Shown here piece by piece: positions 7,493 through 14,963 of a DNA stretch of 24,592 nt (position 1 is its first letter; each line of letters starts with the position of its first letter). Location: contig JBCBEX010000064.1 of NCBI GenBank assembly GCA_038528235.1, positions 1 through 24,592 on the forward strand. Direction: 5' to 3'. A program made the position numbers and the translations under genes. The notes beneath the pieces were generated by a model, which was not told the origin of the DNA, did no database searches, and saw only the letters and a program-made list of their open reading frames with translations. Origin of the DNA: JBCBEX01 sp038528235. GTDB taxonomy: Bacteria; Bacteroidota; Rhodothermia; Rhodothermales; Rubricoccaceae.

Positions 7493-8800
7493 TCACGCAT
7501 AGATCCCGCGGGTGCGGAGCGCGCTGGCCACCTTGTCGATGGCAATCACGTACGCGCCGATGCGCATCGGGATGTCGTACTTCTCGTGCGCGTCGTAGAC
7601 GGTGTTGAACGCCTGGCGCATCATGCGGTCGAGGCGGCGGTTGACGCGCTCCAGGCTCCAGAAGTAGCCCTGACGGTCCTGCACCCACTCGAAGTAGGAC
7701 ACTGTCACGCCGCCCGCGTTGGCGAGGATGTCGGGCACGACCAGCACGCCCTTCTCGTTGAGGATGTCGTCGGCTTCGGCCGTGGTCGGGCCGTTGGCGC
7801 CTTCTGAGATGATCCGTGCCTGAATGTCGGCGGCGTTCTCCTCGGTGATCTGGTTCTCCTTGGCGCAGGGCGCGAGCACCTCCACGTCGAGCGTGAGCAG
7901 CTCGTCGTTGGTGATCGAGTCGGCCCCATCAAAGCCAGCGAGAGAGCGGCCGTGCTCGGCGGCGTAGGCGATCGCGGCGGGGATGTCGATGCCGTCGGCG
8001 TTGTAGTAGCCGCCCGAGATATCGGAGATGGCGACGACCTGGCAGCCCTGCTCGTGGAGCAGCAGCGCAGCTACCGAGCCGACGTTGCCGAAGCCCTGCA
8101 CCGCCACGCGGCATTGGCCGGGGCGCAGCCCGAGCTTGTCCATCGCGGCGAGCGTGCACGTCATCACGCCGCGGCCGGTCGCCTCGCGGCGGCCCTGGCT
8201 GCCGCCGAGCAGGATCGGCTTGCCCGTTACCACGGCGGGCTCCGTGCGGCGCACGTGCATCGAGTAGGTGTCGAGCAGCCAGGCCATGATCTGCTCGTTG
8301 GTGTTCATGTCCGGCGCGGGGATGTCCTTGTCCGGGCCGAAGACATCCATCAGGTTGGCGGTGTAGCGTCGCGTGAGGCGCTCCAGTTCGCCGGGGCTCA
8401 TCGAGCGCGGATCGCACTTGATCGCGCCCTTTGCACCGCCGAACGGCACGCCAACAACAGCGCACTTCCAGGTCATCCAGGCCGCGAGCGCCTTCACCTC
8501 GTCGAGGTGGACATCCGTGGCGAAGCGGATGCCGCCTTTGGAGGGGCCGAGCACCTCGTTGTGAATGACGCGGTAGCCCTCGAAGACCTGGATTTGGCCG
8601 TCGTCCATCATCACGGGGACCGACGTGATGTGGATGCGCGAGGAGGAGCGGAGGTACTCGTAGAGGCCGGTGTCGAGTTCGAGCACCTCGGCCGCGTAGT
8701 CGAAGCGCTCCATCATCGACTGGAACGGGTTGTTCTTGTCGAGGTGGGGCGTCGGTTCCTGGTAGACGGCGCGTTTGCGGACGTCGCGTTTGAAGGGCAT
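7493..8800 (-). CDS. Glu/Leu/Phe/Val dehydrogenase family protein, probably glutamate dehydrogenase
   Basis: A 435-residue cytoplasmic enzyme that should interconvert L-glutamate and 2-oxoglutarate plus ammonia with NAD(P). The substrate-binding domain contains GPSKGGIRF (residues 85-93), MTWKCAVVGVPFGGAKGAI with Lys112 and catalytic Lys124, and PAPDMNTNEQ. The Rossmann domain has the dinucleotide motif GFGNVGS at 236-242. The C-terminal PDILANAGGVTVSYFEW segment is typical of the hexameric ~420-residue class. I chose the ATG at 8800 because the upstream in-frame extension is Pro/Arg-rich and unlike the family. The gene is divergent from the amino-acid symporter gene across a 361-bp control region, which fits linked amino-acid uptake and catabolism. 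Specificity for glutamate over other amino acids is inferred. Confidence 0.93.
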   Translation of the reverse strand: MPFKRDVRKRAVYQEPTPHLDKNNPFQSMMERFDYAAEVLELDTGLYEYLRSSSRIHITSVPVMMDDGQIQVFEGYRVIHNEVLGPSKGGIRFATDVHLDEVKALAAWMTWKCAVVGVPFGGAKGAIKCDPRSMSPGELERLTRRYTANLMDVFGPDKDIPAPDMNTNEQIMAWLLDTYSMHVRRTEPAVVTGKPILLGGSQGRREATGRGVMTCTLAAMDKLGLRPGQCRVAVQGFGNVGSVAALLLHEQGCQVVAISDISGGYYNADGIDIPAAIAYAAEHGRSLAGFDGADSITNDELLTLDVEVLAPCAKENQITEENAADIQARIISEGANGPTTAEADDILNEKGVLVVPDILANAGGVTVSYFEWVQDRQGYFWSLERVNRRLDRMMRQAFNTVYDAHEKYDIPMRIGAYVIAIDKVASALRTRGIYA

Positions 8801-8922
8801 GGTGATCCGGGAGACGGGCGCGATAGGGGGGAAAGACATAAGATAGCGAGCCGGGGTCGGCCTCATCGTGGGAGGGAAGCGGCCAGGGGAAGCACGGCCG
8901 CGCCACGCAGAGTGGCTGAGCA

Positions 8923-8938
8923 TCGGAAGCGCTTCCGA
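8923..8938. promoter_or_regulatory. 16-bp perfect palindrome, candidate LacI-type operator
   Basis: TCGGAAGCGCTTCCGA is perfectly symmetrical about a central GC-GC step. Operators of LacI-family repressors often have this form (inverted half sites around a central CG). It lies 122 bp upstream of the dehydrogenase start and 223 bp upstream of the symporter start. No regulator gene is in the window, so the link is inference. Confidence 0.4.
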
Positions 8939-9083
8939 AATTACGGGTTGCTACCGACACGCGCGACAACGCGCTGAAGCGGATCATCCCACAAATGCCC
9001 GCGGGCGAAGGGGGGTGGCCATTTTGAGGAATAGGACGCGATTGGGGCGCAGATTTCCCGCCGGACGAGTGCAGCCTCCTCGG

Positions 9084-9091
9084 TATATTCG
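9084..9091 (+). promoter_or_regulatory. Candidate -7 promoter element
   Basis: TATATTCG resembles the Bacteroidota TAnnTTTG element and lies 70 bp upstream of the symporter ATG. No clear -33 TTG was found. Confidence 0.25.
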
Positions 9092-9161
9092 CCCGGCTTT
9101 ACGCAGCCTTAACGTTCTGGCCGCGTCCCCCACCGCGCCGCCCACCCACTCAGCCTTTCTC

Positions 9162-10892
9162 ATGGAGCTCATCTCCCTGTTCGTCGACACGGTCAACAAC
9201 ATCCTCAAGTGGCCGCTGTTGGTTGGCCTGCTTGGGGCGGGCCTCTTCCTCACGCTGCGCCTCGGCTTCGTGCAGTTCCGCCGCCTCGGCCACGGCTTCG
9301 CGGTCGCGACGGGCCGCTACGACGACCCCGACGAGCCGGGCGATGTGTCGCACTTCCAGGCGCTCACGACGGCGCTCTCGGCCACGGTCGGCGTCGGCAA
9401 CATCGCGGGCGTCGCGATGGCGATCCACATCGGTGGGCCGGGCGCGCTCTTCTGGATGTGGATCACCGCGCTCCTCGGCATGTGCACGAAGTACAGCGAA
9501 GTCACGCTCGCGCAACATTTCCGCGTGATCGTCGCCCCGGACCGTGATTCTAAAAAGTGGGAAGGCTCCGTCGCAGGCGGGCCGATGTACTACATCGAGA
9601 AGGGGCTCGGCTGGAAGCCGGTCGCCGTCTTCTTCGCGGGGGCGCTCATGGTGACGAGCTTCCTGACTGGCAATGCCGTCCAGGCCAACACCATCGCCAC
9701 GCAGGTCCAGAGCAACTTCGGCATCTCGCCGACGATCACGGGCTTGATCACGGCCACCATCGTGGGCATCGTCATCATCGGTGGGATCCAGCGCATCGGC
9801 CGCGTGACGAGCATTGTCGCCCCGGCGATGGCGGCGCTCTACGTGCTCGGCGCGCTCATCATCCTCGGGCTCAACATCGCCGAGGTCCCGGCGGCGTTCG
9901 GGCTGATCTTCACCGAGGCGTTTAACCCGACGAGCGGCGTCGCGGGCACCGGCGCGGGCCTCTTCATCCTCACGCTCACCTTCGGCGTGCAGCGTGGCCT
10001 GTTCTCGAACGAGGCGGGGCAAGGCTCTGCGCCCATCGCGCACTCGGCCGCCAAGACCGACGAGCCCGTCTCGGAGGGCGTCGTGGCGCTCCTGGAGCCG
10101 CTCATCGACACGATCATCATCTGTACACTCACGGGCCTCGTCCTCATCACGACGGACGTCTACCAGACGCGCACGCAGGAAGCCGTCTCGTTTGCCAACG
10201 CCAACGTCTCCATCGTCGAGGGCACGGACGCGGTGGGCTATACGCCCCTCGTCGACTACGCTGAGCCGATCGCCTACGAGCAGGGCCTGCCGGTCGTGAA
10301 CGACGGCGCGCGGATGGGCTACGTCGGCGTCGGTGCAGACAGCGTCTTTGTCGATGAGGCGCGCACGACGCCGTTCACAGGCACACTCTTCCCCGGCGAC
10401 GACCGCATCGTGACGAGTGGCGGCGAGGAACTGGGCACCGTCTACGCCGACGTGTTCGTGAACTCCGCGCCGCTCACCACGCTCGGCTTCGAGCAGGGCC
10501 TGGAGCCCATCGGCCTCGGCGGCTTCGGCCGCTGGATCGTGCTGATCTCGGTCTTCCTCTTCGCCATCTCGACGAGCATCTCGTGGAGCTACTACGGCGA
10601 CCGCTGCGCGAACTACCTCTTCGGCACGAAGGCCATCCTGCCCTTCAAGTTCGTCTTCGTGATCATGCACTTCCTTGGGGCCGTGATCGCCGTCACGACC
10701 GTCTGGGACCTCGGCGACGTGGCGCTCTCGCTCGTGACGATCCCGAACGTGATCGCCCTGATCGCGCTCTCCGGCCTGCTCGTGAAGCTGACCAACGGCT
10801 ACTTCGAGCGCAAGCCGTGGGTCGAAAACGCCGAGGTGCACAAGCGCGTCGTCGCAGAGAAGCGAGGTAAGAAGTCAGAAGGGAGAAGTTAG
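9162..10892 (+). CDS. Sodium:alanine symporter (AGCS) family protein
   Basis: A 576-residue inner-membrane transporter of the AGCS family, which takes up alanine or glycine with Na+. Visible family motifs are GLFLTLRLGFVQFRRL near the N-terminus, FQALTTALSATVGVGNIAGV (about residues 65-85), GGPGALFWMWITALLGMCTKY, and GLFSNEAGQGSAPIAHSAA (about 282-300). I chose the ATG at 9162 because it opens directly with the first hydrophobic helix; the frame is open upstream but the sequence there is not membrane-like. The family is usually about 450-480 residues. The excess here is a hydrophilic stretch at roughly 335-455, just before the ISVFLFAISTSISWSYYGDR helix, predicted to be extra-membrane. The last residues (GKKSEGRS) and the TAG stop are encoded by GAAGTNN heptamers. 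Confidence 0.93.
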   Translation: MELISLFVDTVNNILKWPLLVGLLGAGLFLTLRLGFVQFRRLGHGFAVATGRYDDPDEPGDVSHFQALTTALSATVGVGNIAGVAMAIHIGGPGALFWMWITALLGMCTKYSEVTLAQHFRVIVAPDRDSKKWEGSVAGGPMYYIEKGLGWKPVAVFFAGALMVTSFLTGNAVQANTIATQVQSNFGISPTITGLITATIVGIVIIGGIQRIGRVTSIVAPAMAALYVLGALIILGLNIAEVPAAFGLIFTEAFNPTSGVAGTGAGLFILTLTFGVQRGLFSNEAGQGSAPIAHSAAKTDEPVSEGVVALLEPLIDTIIICTLTGLVLITTDVYQTRTQEAVSFANANVSIVEGTDAVGYTPLVDYAEPIAYEQGLPVVNDGARMGYVGVGADSVFVDEARTTPFTGTLFPGDDRIVTSGGEELGTVYADVFVNSAPLTTLGFEQGLEPIGLGGFGRWIVLISVFLFAISTSISWSYYGDRCANYLFGTKAILPFKFVFVIMHFLGAVIAVTTVWDLGDVALSLVTIPNVIALIALSGLLVKLTNGYFERKPWVENAEVHKRVVAEKRGKKSEGRS

Positions 10893-10898
10893 AAGTGG
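10864..10898 (+). repeat. GAAGTNN heptamer array at symporter 3' end
   Basis: Five units: GAGGTAA GAAGTCA GAAGGGA GAAGTTA GAAGTGG. The TAG stop of the symporter is formed across the junction of units four and five. Confidence 0.8.
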
Positions 10899-10936
10899 TA
10901 GCTGCAGGGGTATCGAGTCCAACTCGTGCTCTTTCA

Positions 10937-10978
10937 TCGCTTCGCACTTCACACGTCTAACTTCAAACCTCCCACTTC
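10937..10978 (+). repeat. NNACTTC heptamer array abutting upp start
   Basis: Six units: TCGCTTC GCACTTC ACACGTC TAACTTC AAACCTC CCACTTC. The last base of the array is the base before the upp ATG. The unit is the reverse complement of GAAGTNN, so this array can pair imperfectly with the array at 10864-10898 across a 38-bp loop. Confidence 0.8.
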
Positions 10979-11596
10979 ATGCTCACGCTCGTAGACCACC
11001 CCATTCTCAAGCGCGACATCGCGATCTTGCGCGACAAGGACACGCCGCACGGGCTGTTCCGCGTGACGCTCGCCGACGCCGCCTCGATCCTCGCCTACGA
11101 GGCGCTGCGTGGCGTGCCGCTCGCCGAGGTGGAGATCGAGACCCCGCTGGAGACGACGGTCGGGCACGTGCTCGCGAAGGAAGTGGTCGTGGTGCCGGTG
11201 CTGCGCGCCGGCCTCGGCATGGCCGACGGCTTCGTGCGCTTCGTCCCCGAGGCGCGGATCGGCCACTTGGGGATGTACCGCGACGAGGCGACCCACGAGC
11301 CGGTCGACTACTACGCCAACATCCCTGCGGCCGTCACCGACGCCGTCGTGTTCGTCGTGGACCCGATGCTCGCCACGGGCGGCAGCGCGGCCGGCGCCAT
11401 CGGCCACCTCAAGCAGCAGGGCGCGACCGACGTACGCCTCGTCGTCCTCGTCGCCGCGCCGGAGGGCGTCGCCCACATCGAAGCGCAGCACCCCGACGTG
11501 CCCATCACGGCCGCCGTCCTCGACCGCGAACTCGACGGCAACGCCTATATCCGCCCCGGCCTCGGCGACGCCGGTGACCGGATCTTTGGCACCTAG
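10979..11596 (+). CDS. upp: Uracil phosphoribosyltransferase
   Basis: A 205-residue cytoplasmic enzyme of pyrimidine salvage, converting uracil plus PRPP to UMP. Family features: DHPILKRDIAILRDKDTP at the N-terminus; VVPVLRAGLGMADGF (about residues 72-86), which carries the Arg-Ala-Gly-Leu of the family; the PRPP-binding loop VVDPMLATGGSA at about 125-136; and a C-terminal uracil-binding region ending NAYIRPGLGDAGDRIFGT. Length and motifs match the family throughout. The ATG at 10979 is preceded immediately by a heptamer array, with no ribosome binding site. The gene is flanked on both sides by heptamer arrays, and its neighbours are transporters with no obvious pathway link. Confidence 0.96.
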   Translation: MLTLVDHPILKRDIAILRDKDTPHGLFRVTLADAASILAYEALRGVPLAEVEIETPLETTVGHVLAKEVVVVPVLRAGLGMADGFVRFVPEARIGHLGMYRDEATHEPVDYYANIPAAVTDAVVFVVDPMLATGGSAAGAIGHLKQQGATDVRLVVLVAAPEGVAHIEAQHPDVPITAAVLDRELDGNAYIRPGLGDAGDRIFGT

Positions 11597-11597
11597 T

Positions 11598-11632
11598 GAA
11601 GTGAGAAGTAGGATGTTTGAAGTTAGAAGTGG
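11598..11632 (+). repeat. GAAGTNN heptamer array after upp
   Basis: Five units: GAAGTGA GAAGTAG GATGTTT GAAGTTA GAAGTGG, starting 1 bp after the upp stop codon. Confidence 0.8.
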
Positions 11633-11657
11633 GGACCATCTCAAACGCCGAATCTGG

Positions 11658-13391
11658 ATGCACCGACTGGAACACTTCCCACTTCTTACTTCTCACCTCA
11701 AACTTCCGCTCGCGCGTTGGTCCAGCGTCCTCATGCTGGCCCTGCTACCCGCAGTCGTCCAAGCGCAAGACGTCCCGACCGATCCGGGCGCGAGCGCGCT
11801 CAGCGTTCTCCCGGCGCTCATCGCCATTGGGGCGGCGCTGGTGTTCCGGCAAGTCGTGGCAGCGCTCTTCGCGGGCGTGTGGGTCGGCGCGTGGCTCGTG
11901 ACGGGCGACGCTGCGCTCGGGTGGTTTACGGGGCTGCTCCAGACGATCGACACCTACATCATCGCCGCGCTCACGGACCCAGACCGGGTATCGATCATCG
12001 TCTTCTCGCTCATGATCGGCGGGCTCGTGGGCGTGATCCAGAAGAACGGCGGGACGCGCGGCATCGTCAACGCCGTCGTGTCGTGGGCGAACACAGCGCA
12101 GCGCGGGCAACTCACGACGGCCGTGCTCGGCTGTCTGGTGTTTTTCGACGACTACGCCAACTCGCTCATCGTCGGCGGCACGATGCGGCCCATCACGGAC
12201 AAGCTGCGCATCAGCCGCGAGAAGCTCGCCTACCTCGTCGACTCGACCGCCGCGCCCATCGCGTGCCTTGCGTTCGTGACGACGTGGATCGGCTACGAGG
12301 TCGGCCTCATCGGCGAAGCAATTGCCCAGATCGACGGGCTCGACCTCTCGGCGTACGGCGTCTTCCTGAACTCGATTCCGCACCTCTACTACCCGATCCT
12401 CGCGCTCCTCTTCGTGTACGCCGTCGCCGTCACGCGTCGCGACTTCGGGCCGATGCTGACCGCCGAGCGCCGCGCCCGACAGACGGGCCAGCTCTACCGT
12501 CCCAGCTCGGCCATCGAGACCGACGCGGGCGACGGGCATCTCCTCGAACCGCCCGCCGATGCCCCAGCGCGCATCGTCAACGCAGCGCTGCCGATCCTCG
12601 TGCTCGTAGGTGGTGTGCTCGTCGGGCTGTGGTGGACGGGCCGCGCCGCCGTGCTTGAAAGCGGCGAGGCGCTCACGCTGCAAAACATCATCGGCGAGGC
12701 GAACTCGTACACCTCGCTGCTCTGGGCGTCGCTGCTCGGGGTGATCGTGGCGGTGGGTCTCTCGGTGGGGCAGCGCATCCTGACGCTGGAGCAGGCGCTC
12801 GACGCGTGGTACCACGGCGCTCGCTCGATTCTCCTAGCGGCGGTGATCCTCGTGCTCGCATGGGCGCTCTCGGAGGTTAACAGCGCGCTCGGCACCGCCG
12901 CGTTCCTGACGGATCTGATGACGGGGAACGTGGCGCCAGGCTTCCTACCGGCTCTGATCGCCGTTCTGGCCGCGTTCACGGCCTTCGCGACGGGGTCGAG
13001 CTGGGGCACGATGGGCATCCTGATGCCGCTCGTGGTGCCGCTGACGTGGGGCGTGATGGTCGCCGAGGGCAGCACCGGCGACCTCTCGATTCTGTACGCC
13101 GCCGTGGCTGCCGTCCTCGCCGGGGCCGTCTGGGGCGACCACTGCTCACCGATCTCGGACACGACGATCCTGTCGAGCCTCGCCTCGCAATGCGATCACG
13201 TGGACCACGTGCGGACGCAGCTGCCGTATGCGCTGCTCGTCGGCGGCGTGGCGTGGCTGCTGTGCGCGCTGCCCGTCGGCTTCGGCGTGCCGTGGTGGGT
13301 GATGCTGCCCGTCAGCGCGGTGCTGCTCGTGGTCATCCTGCGCATGGTTGGGCAACGCGTGGACGATGTGCCAGAGGTGGTAGAAGCGTAG
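11658..13391 (+). CDS. NhaC-type Na+/H+ antiporter family protein
   Basis: A 577-residue (or 552-residue) inner-membrane protein of the NhaC antiporter superfamily with about 11-12 hydrophobic segments. Diagnostic stretches are VFSLMIGGLVGVIQKNGG, the conserved VFFDDYANSLIVGGTMRPITD (about residues 163-183), TAFATGSSWGTMGILMPL, and the late WGDHCSPISDTTILSS motif. It probably exchanges Na+ for H+ or transports a related solute. The start is uncertain. The ATG at 11733 avoids the heptamer array, but the sequence just upstream (LARWSSVLM) reads as the charged front of a signal peptide ending VVQAQ. The ATG at 11658 includes it, at the price of encoding part of the array (HFPLLTSHLKL). I list the longer form. 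The DUF72 gene follows after 27 bp, probably in the same operon. Confidence 0.88.
   Translation: MHRLEHFPLLTSHLKLPLARWSSVLMLALLPAVVQAQDVPTDPGASALSVLPALIAIGAALVFRQVVAALFAGVWVGAWLVTGDAALGWFTGLLQTIDTYIIAALTDPDRVSIIVFSLMIGGLVGVIQKNGGTRGIVNAVVSWANTAQRGQLTTAVLGCLVFFDDYANSLIVGGTMRPITDKLRISREKLAYLVDSTAAPIACLAFVTTWIGYEVGLIGEAIAQIDGLDLSAYGVFLNSIPHLYYPILALLFVYAVAVTRRDFGPMLTAERRARQTGQLYRPSSAIETDAGDGHLLEPPADAPARIVNAALPILVLVGGVLVGLWWTGRAAVLESGEALTLQNIIGEANSYTSLLWASLLGVIVAVGLSVGQRILTLEQALDAWYHGARSILLAAVILVLAWALSEVNSALGTAAFLTDLMTGNVAPGFLPALIAVLAAFTAFATGSSWGTMGILMPLVVPLTWGVMVAEGSTGDLSILYAAVAAVLAGAVWGDHCSPISDTTILSSLASQCDHVDHVRTQLPYALLVGGVAWLLCALPVGFGVPWWVMLPVSAVLLVVILRMVGQRVDDVPEVVEA
11672..11706 (+). repeat. 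NNACTTC heptamer array upstream of or inside the nhaC-like gene
   Basis: Five units: ACACTTC CCACTTC TTACTTC TCACCTC AAACTTC. It ends 26 bp before the ATG at 11733 and overlaps the coding frame if translation begins at 11658. It is complementary to the array at 11598-11632 across 39 bp. Confidence 0.8.
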
Positions 13392-13418
13392 GTTTGGAGG
13401 TACTCATCGCCTCCCACT

Positions 13419-14465
13419 ATGTCTGATCTTGCTCCGCCTTCCATCACCGACCGACTCAATGCGGTCGAGCGCTACGACTTCCGCGCGCTGCACCCGCGCC
13501 TGGCCTACGGGACGGCGTCGGACCGCTATGCCGCGTGGGTCGGGCAGGTCTATCCGGAGTCGTGGGAGGCCGAGGTGACGACGCGCTCGAAGAAGCTCGG
13601 CGGCGAGTCGTTCGAAGAGCGCCTGCTGCCAATCTCGTCCGTGGTGGACTACTTCCAGCACTTCGGTGTCCTCGAACTCGACTTTACGTTTTACCGCCCG
13701 CTCGTCACCCCCGACGGTGAGCCGTCGCCCAACTACCACGTCCTCCGGCAGTACGCCGAGCATGCGCCGGATGACGCGCTCTTTCTCCTGAAGGCCCCGC
13801 AGCAGTTCGCCGCACGCGTGCTCCGGCGGAAGGGCGGCTTCGTCGAGAACGAGACCTATCTCGACCCCACGGGCTTCGAGCAGCAGTTCGCCGAGCCTGC
13901 GTTCGACCTGCTCGGCGAGCGGTTGGCGGGCGTCATCTTCGAGCAAGAGTATGCCCGCGTGCGCGAGTCGCCGGAGCCCGGGGCGTTCGTGGCGGAGCTT
14001 GACCGCTTCTTCGCCGAGGTGCCGCCGCTACCGTACCACCTCGAAGTGCGCTCGCCGCACCTGCTCACGCCGCTCTACACGGACTGGCTCGCGGCCAACG
14101 GGCTCGGCTTCGTGTTCAGCCACTGGACGTGGCTCCCGTCGCTCCAGGACCAGTGGCGGCTCGTTGGCGAGCGCTTCACCTCGGGCGACGGCGAGGCGAT
14201 CCTACGGCTCCTGAACCCGCGCGAGATGAAGTACGCCGCCGCGTTCGCGCACGCCTACCCGTTCACTGACGCTGTGCCTGCACTTTCTCAGACCGCTCAG
14301 GCCCGCACGATGGTCAACGAGGCGACGGCGCTAGCCTACAAGGCTATCGAGCAGGGGGTGACGCTGTTTTCCATCGCCAACAACCGCGCGTGGGGCAATT
14401 CGCCCAAGCTCGCGCAGGCGCTCGGCCGCCGCTTCCTCGACTTCGCCGACCGCTACGGCGCGTGA
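13419..14465 (+). CDS. DUF72 (YecE-like) family protein
   Basis: A 348-residue predicted cytoplasmic protein of the DUF72 family, which adopts a TIM-barrel-like fold and has no settled function. Family landmarks are the N-terminal VDYFQHFGVLELDFTFYRPL (about residues 74-93), FLLKAPQQF (about 122-130), the mid-protein LPYHLEVRSP, and a C-terminal SIANNRAWGNSPKLAQALGRRFLD, which corresponds to the usual end containing NN and G-x-(A/S)-P. It is longer than many members (about 240-300 residues), and the extra residues are mostly in the N-terminal 60. It follows the antiporter by 27 bp, suggesting co-transcription. The family call is good; the biochemical role is unknown. Confidence 0.8.
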   Translation: MSDLAPPSITDRLNAVERYDFRALHPRLAYGTASDRYAAWVGQVYPESWEAEVTTRSKKLGGESFEERLLPISSVVDYFQHFGVLELDFTFYRPLVTPDGEPSPNYHVLRQYAEHAPDDALFLLKAPQQFAARVLRRKGGFVENETYLDPTGFEQQFAEPAFDLLGERLAGVIFEQEYARVRESPEPGAFVAELDRFFAEVPPLPYHLEVRSPHLLTPLYTDWLAANGLGFVFSHWTWLPSLQDQWRLVGERFTSGDGEAILRLLNPREMKYAAAFAHAYPFTDAVPALSQTAQARTMVNEATALAYKAIEQGVTLFSIANNRAWGNSPKLAQALGRRFLDFADRYGA

Positions 14466-14561
14466 ACGGCTGGCAGGCCTGCCATGAACGCGTCCGGGTC
14501 GGCGGGGGAGACTACGAGGATTGCATCCCGAAGCGCAGCACGACCGTCCGCGCTGCCGCCG

Positions 14562-14933
14562 TCAGTGTGCTGCGCCGAAGAGCGCGCGCCACGGGATCAC
14601 GAACGGAAGCACGACTACCCAGATGGCGAAAAACGAGGCAATGCCGCTCGGCACCGGGCGTCCCGCCTGCCACGCGGGCGCGGCGAAGAAGGCGAGCCAG
14701 AGCGCTTTGTAGCACAGCTGCACCAGGAGCACCGGCGCCATGCGTGTCGGCCACACGAGCCCCGCGACGGAGAGCAGCGCGACGGTGACCCAGAACGCAC
14801 CCGTCACGCCCATCGCCGCGCCGGGCGACGCGGTGCCTTCGAAGACGGTCTGGGTGGCTCGCGCAGGCGTGAAGAGCGACGAGAAGCCCACAATGCTTGC
14901 CACGACGACGTTCGCGGCGAACACTGCTCGCAT
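14562..14933 (-). CDS. Small four-helix membrane protein, unknown function
   Basis: A 123-residue protein made almost entirely of four hydrophobic segments: ANVVVASIVGFSSLF, a second around TGAFWVTVALLSVAGLVW, a third around VLLVQLCYKALWLAFFA, and a fourth around FFAIWVVVLPFVIPW. Polar loops are short. No catalytic motif or named family was recognised. The ATG at 14933 gives MRAVFAANVVV; an in-frame ATG at 14951 is an alternative. It lies downstream of the hybrid kinase (30 bp from that gene's stop) on the same strand, so it may be the last gene of the signalling cluster, and it is convergent with the DUF72 gene. The 96 bp between 14466 and 14561 show nothing notable. Confidence 0.65.
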   Translation of the reverse strand: MRAVFAANVVVASIVGFSSLFTPARATQTVFEGTASPGAAMGVTGAFWVTVALLSVAGLVWPTRMAPVLLVQLCYKALWLAFFAAPAWQAGRPVPSGIASFFAIWVVVLPFVIPWRALFGAAH

Positions 14934-14963
14934 GCCTAGATCGCCGAGCATGGCAGGCCGTCG

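Larger units (their letters stand above)
8801..9161. other. Divergent control region between dehydrogenase and symporter
   Basis: 361 bp without a credible gene. It holds the palindrome at 8923-8938 and a possible -7 element at 9084-9091. Both flanking reading frames are open into it but give low-complexity, unlikely protein. Confidence 0.6.

Noticed and set aside
9150..10841. 563-residue antisense ORF opposite the symporter
   Set aside because: Composition is Arg/Asp/Glu/His-rich low complexity; the sense strand encodes a clear AGCS transporter.
14484..14939. Plus-strand ORF opposite the small membrane protein
   Set aside because: Arg/His/Glu-rich composition. The minus-strand frame gives four clean hydrophobic helices.
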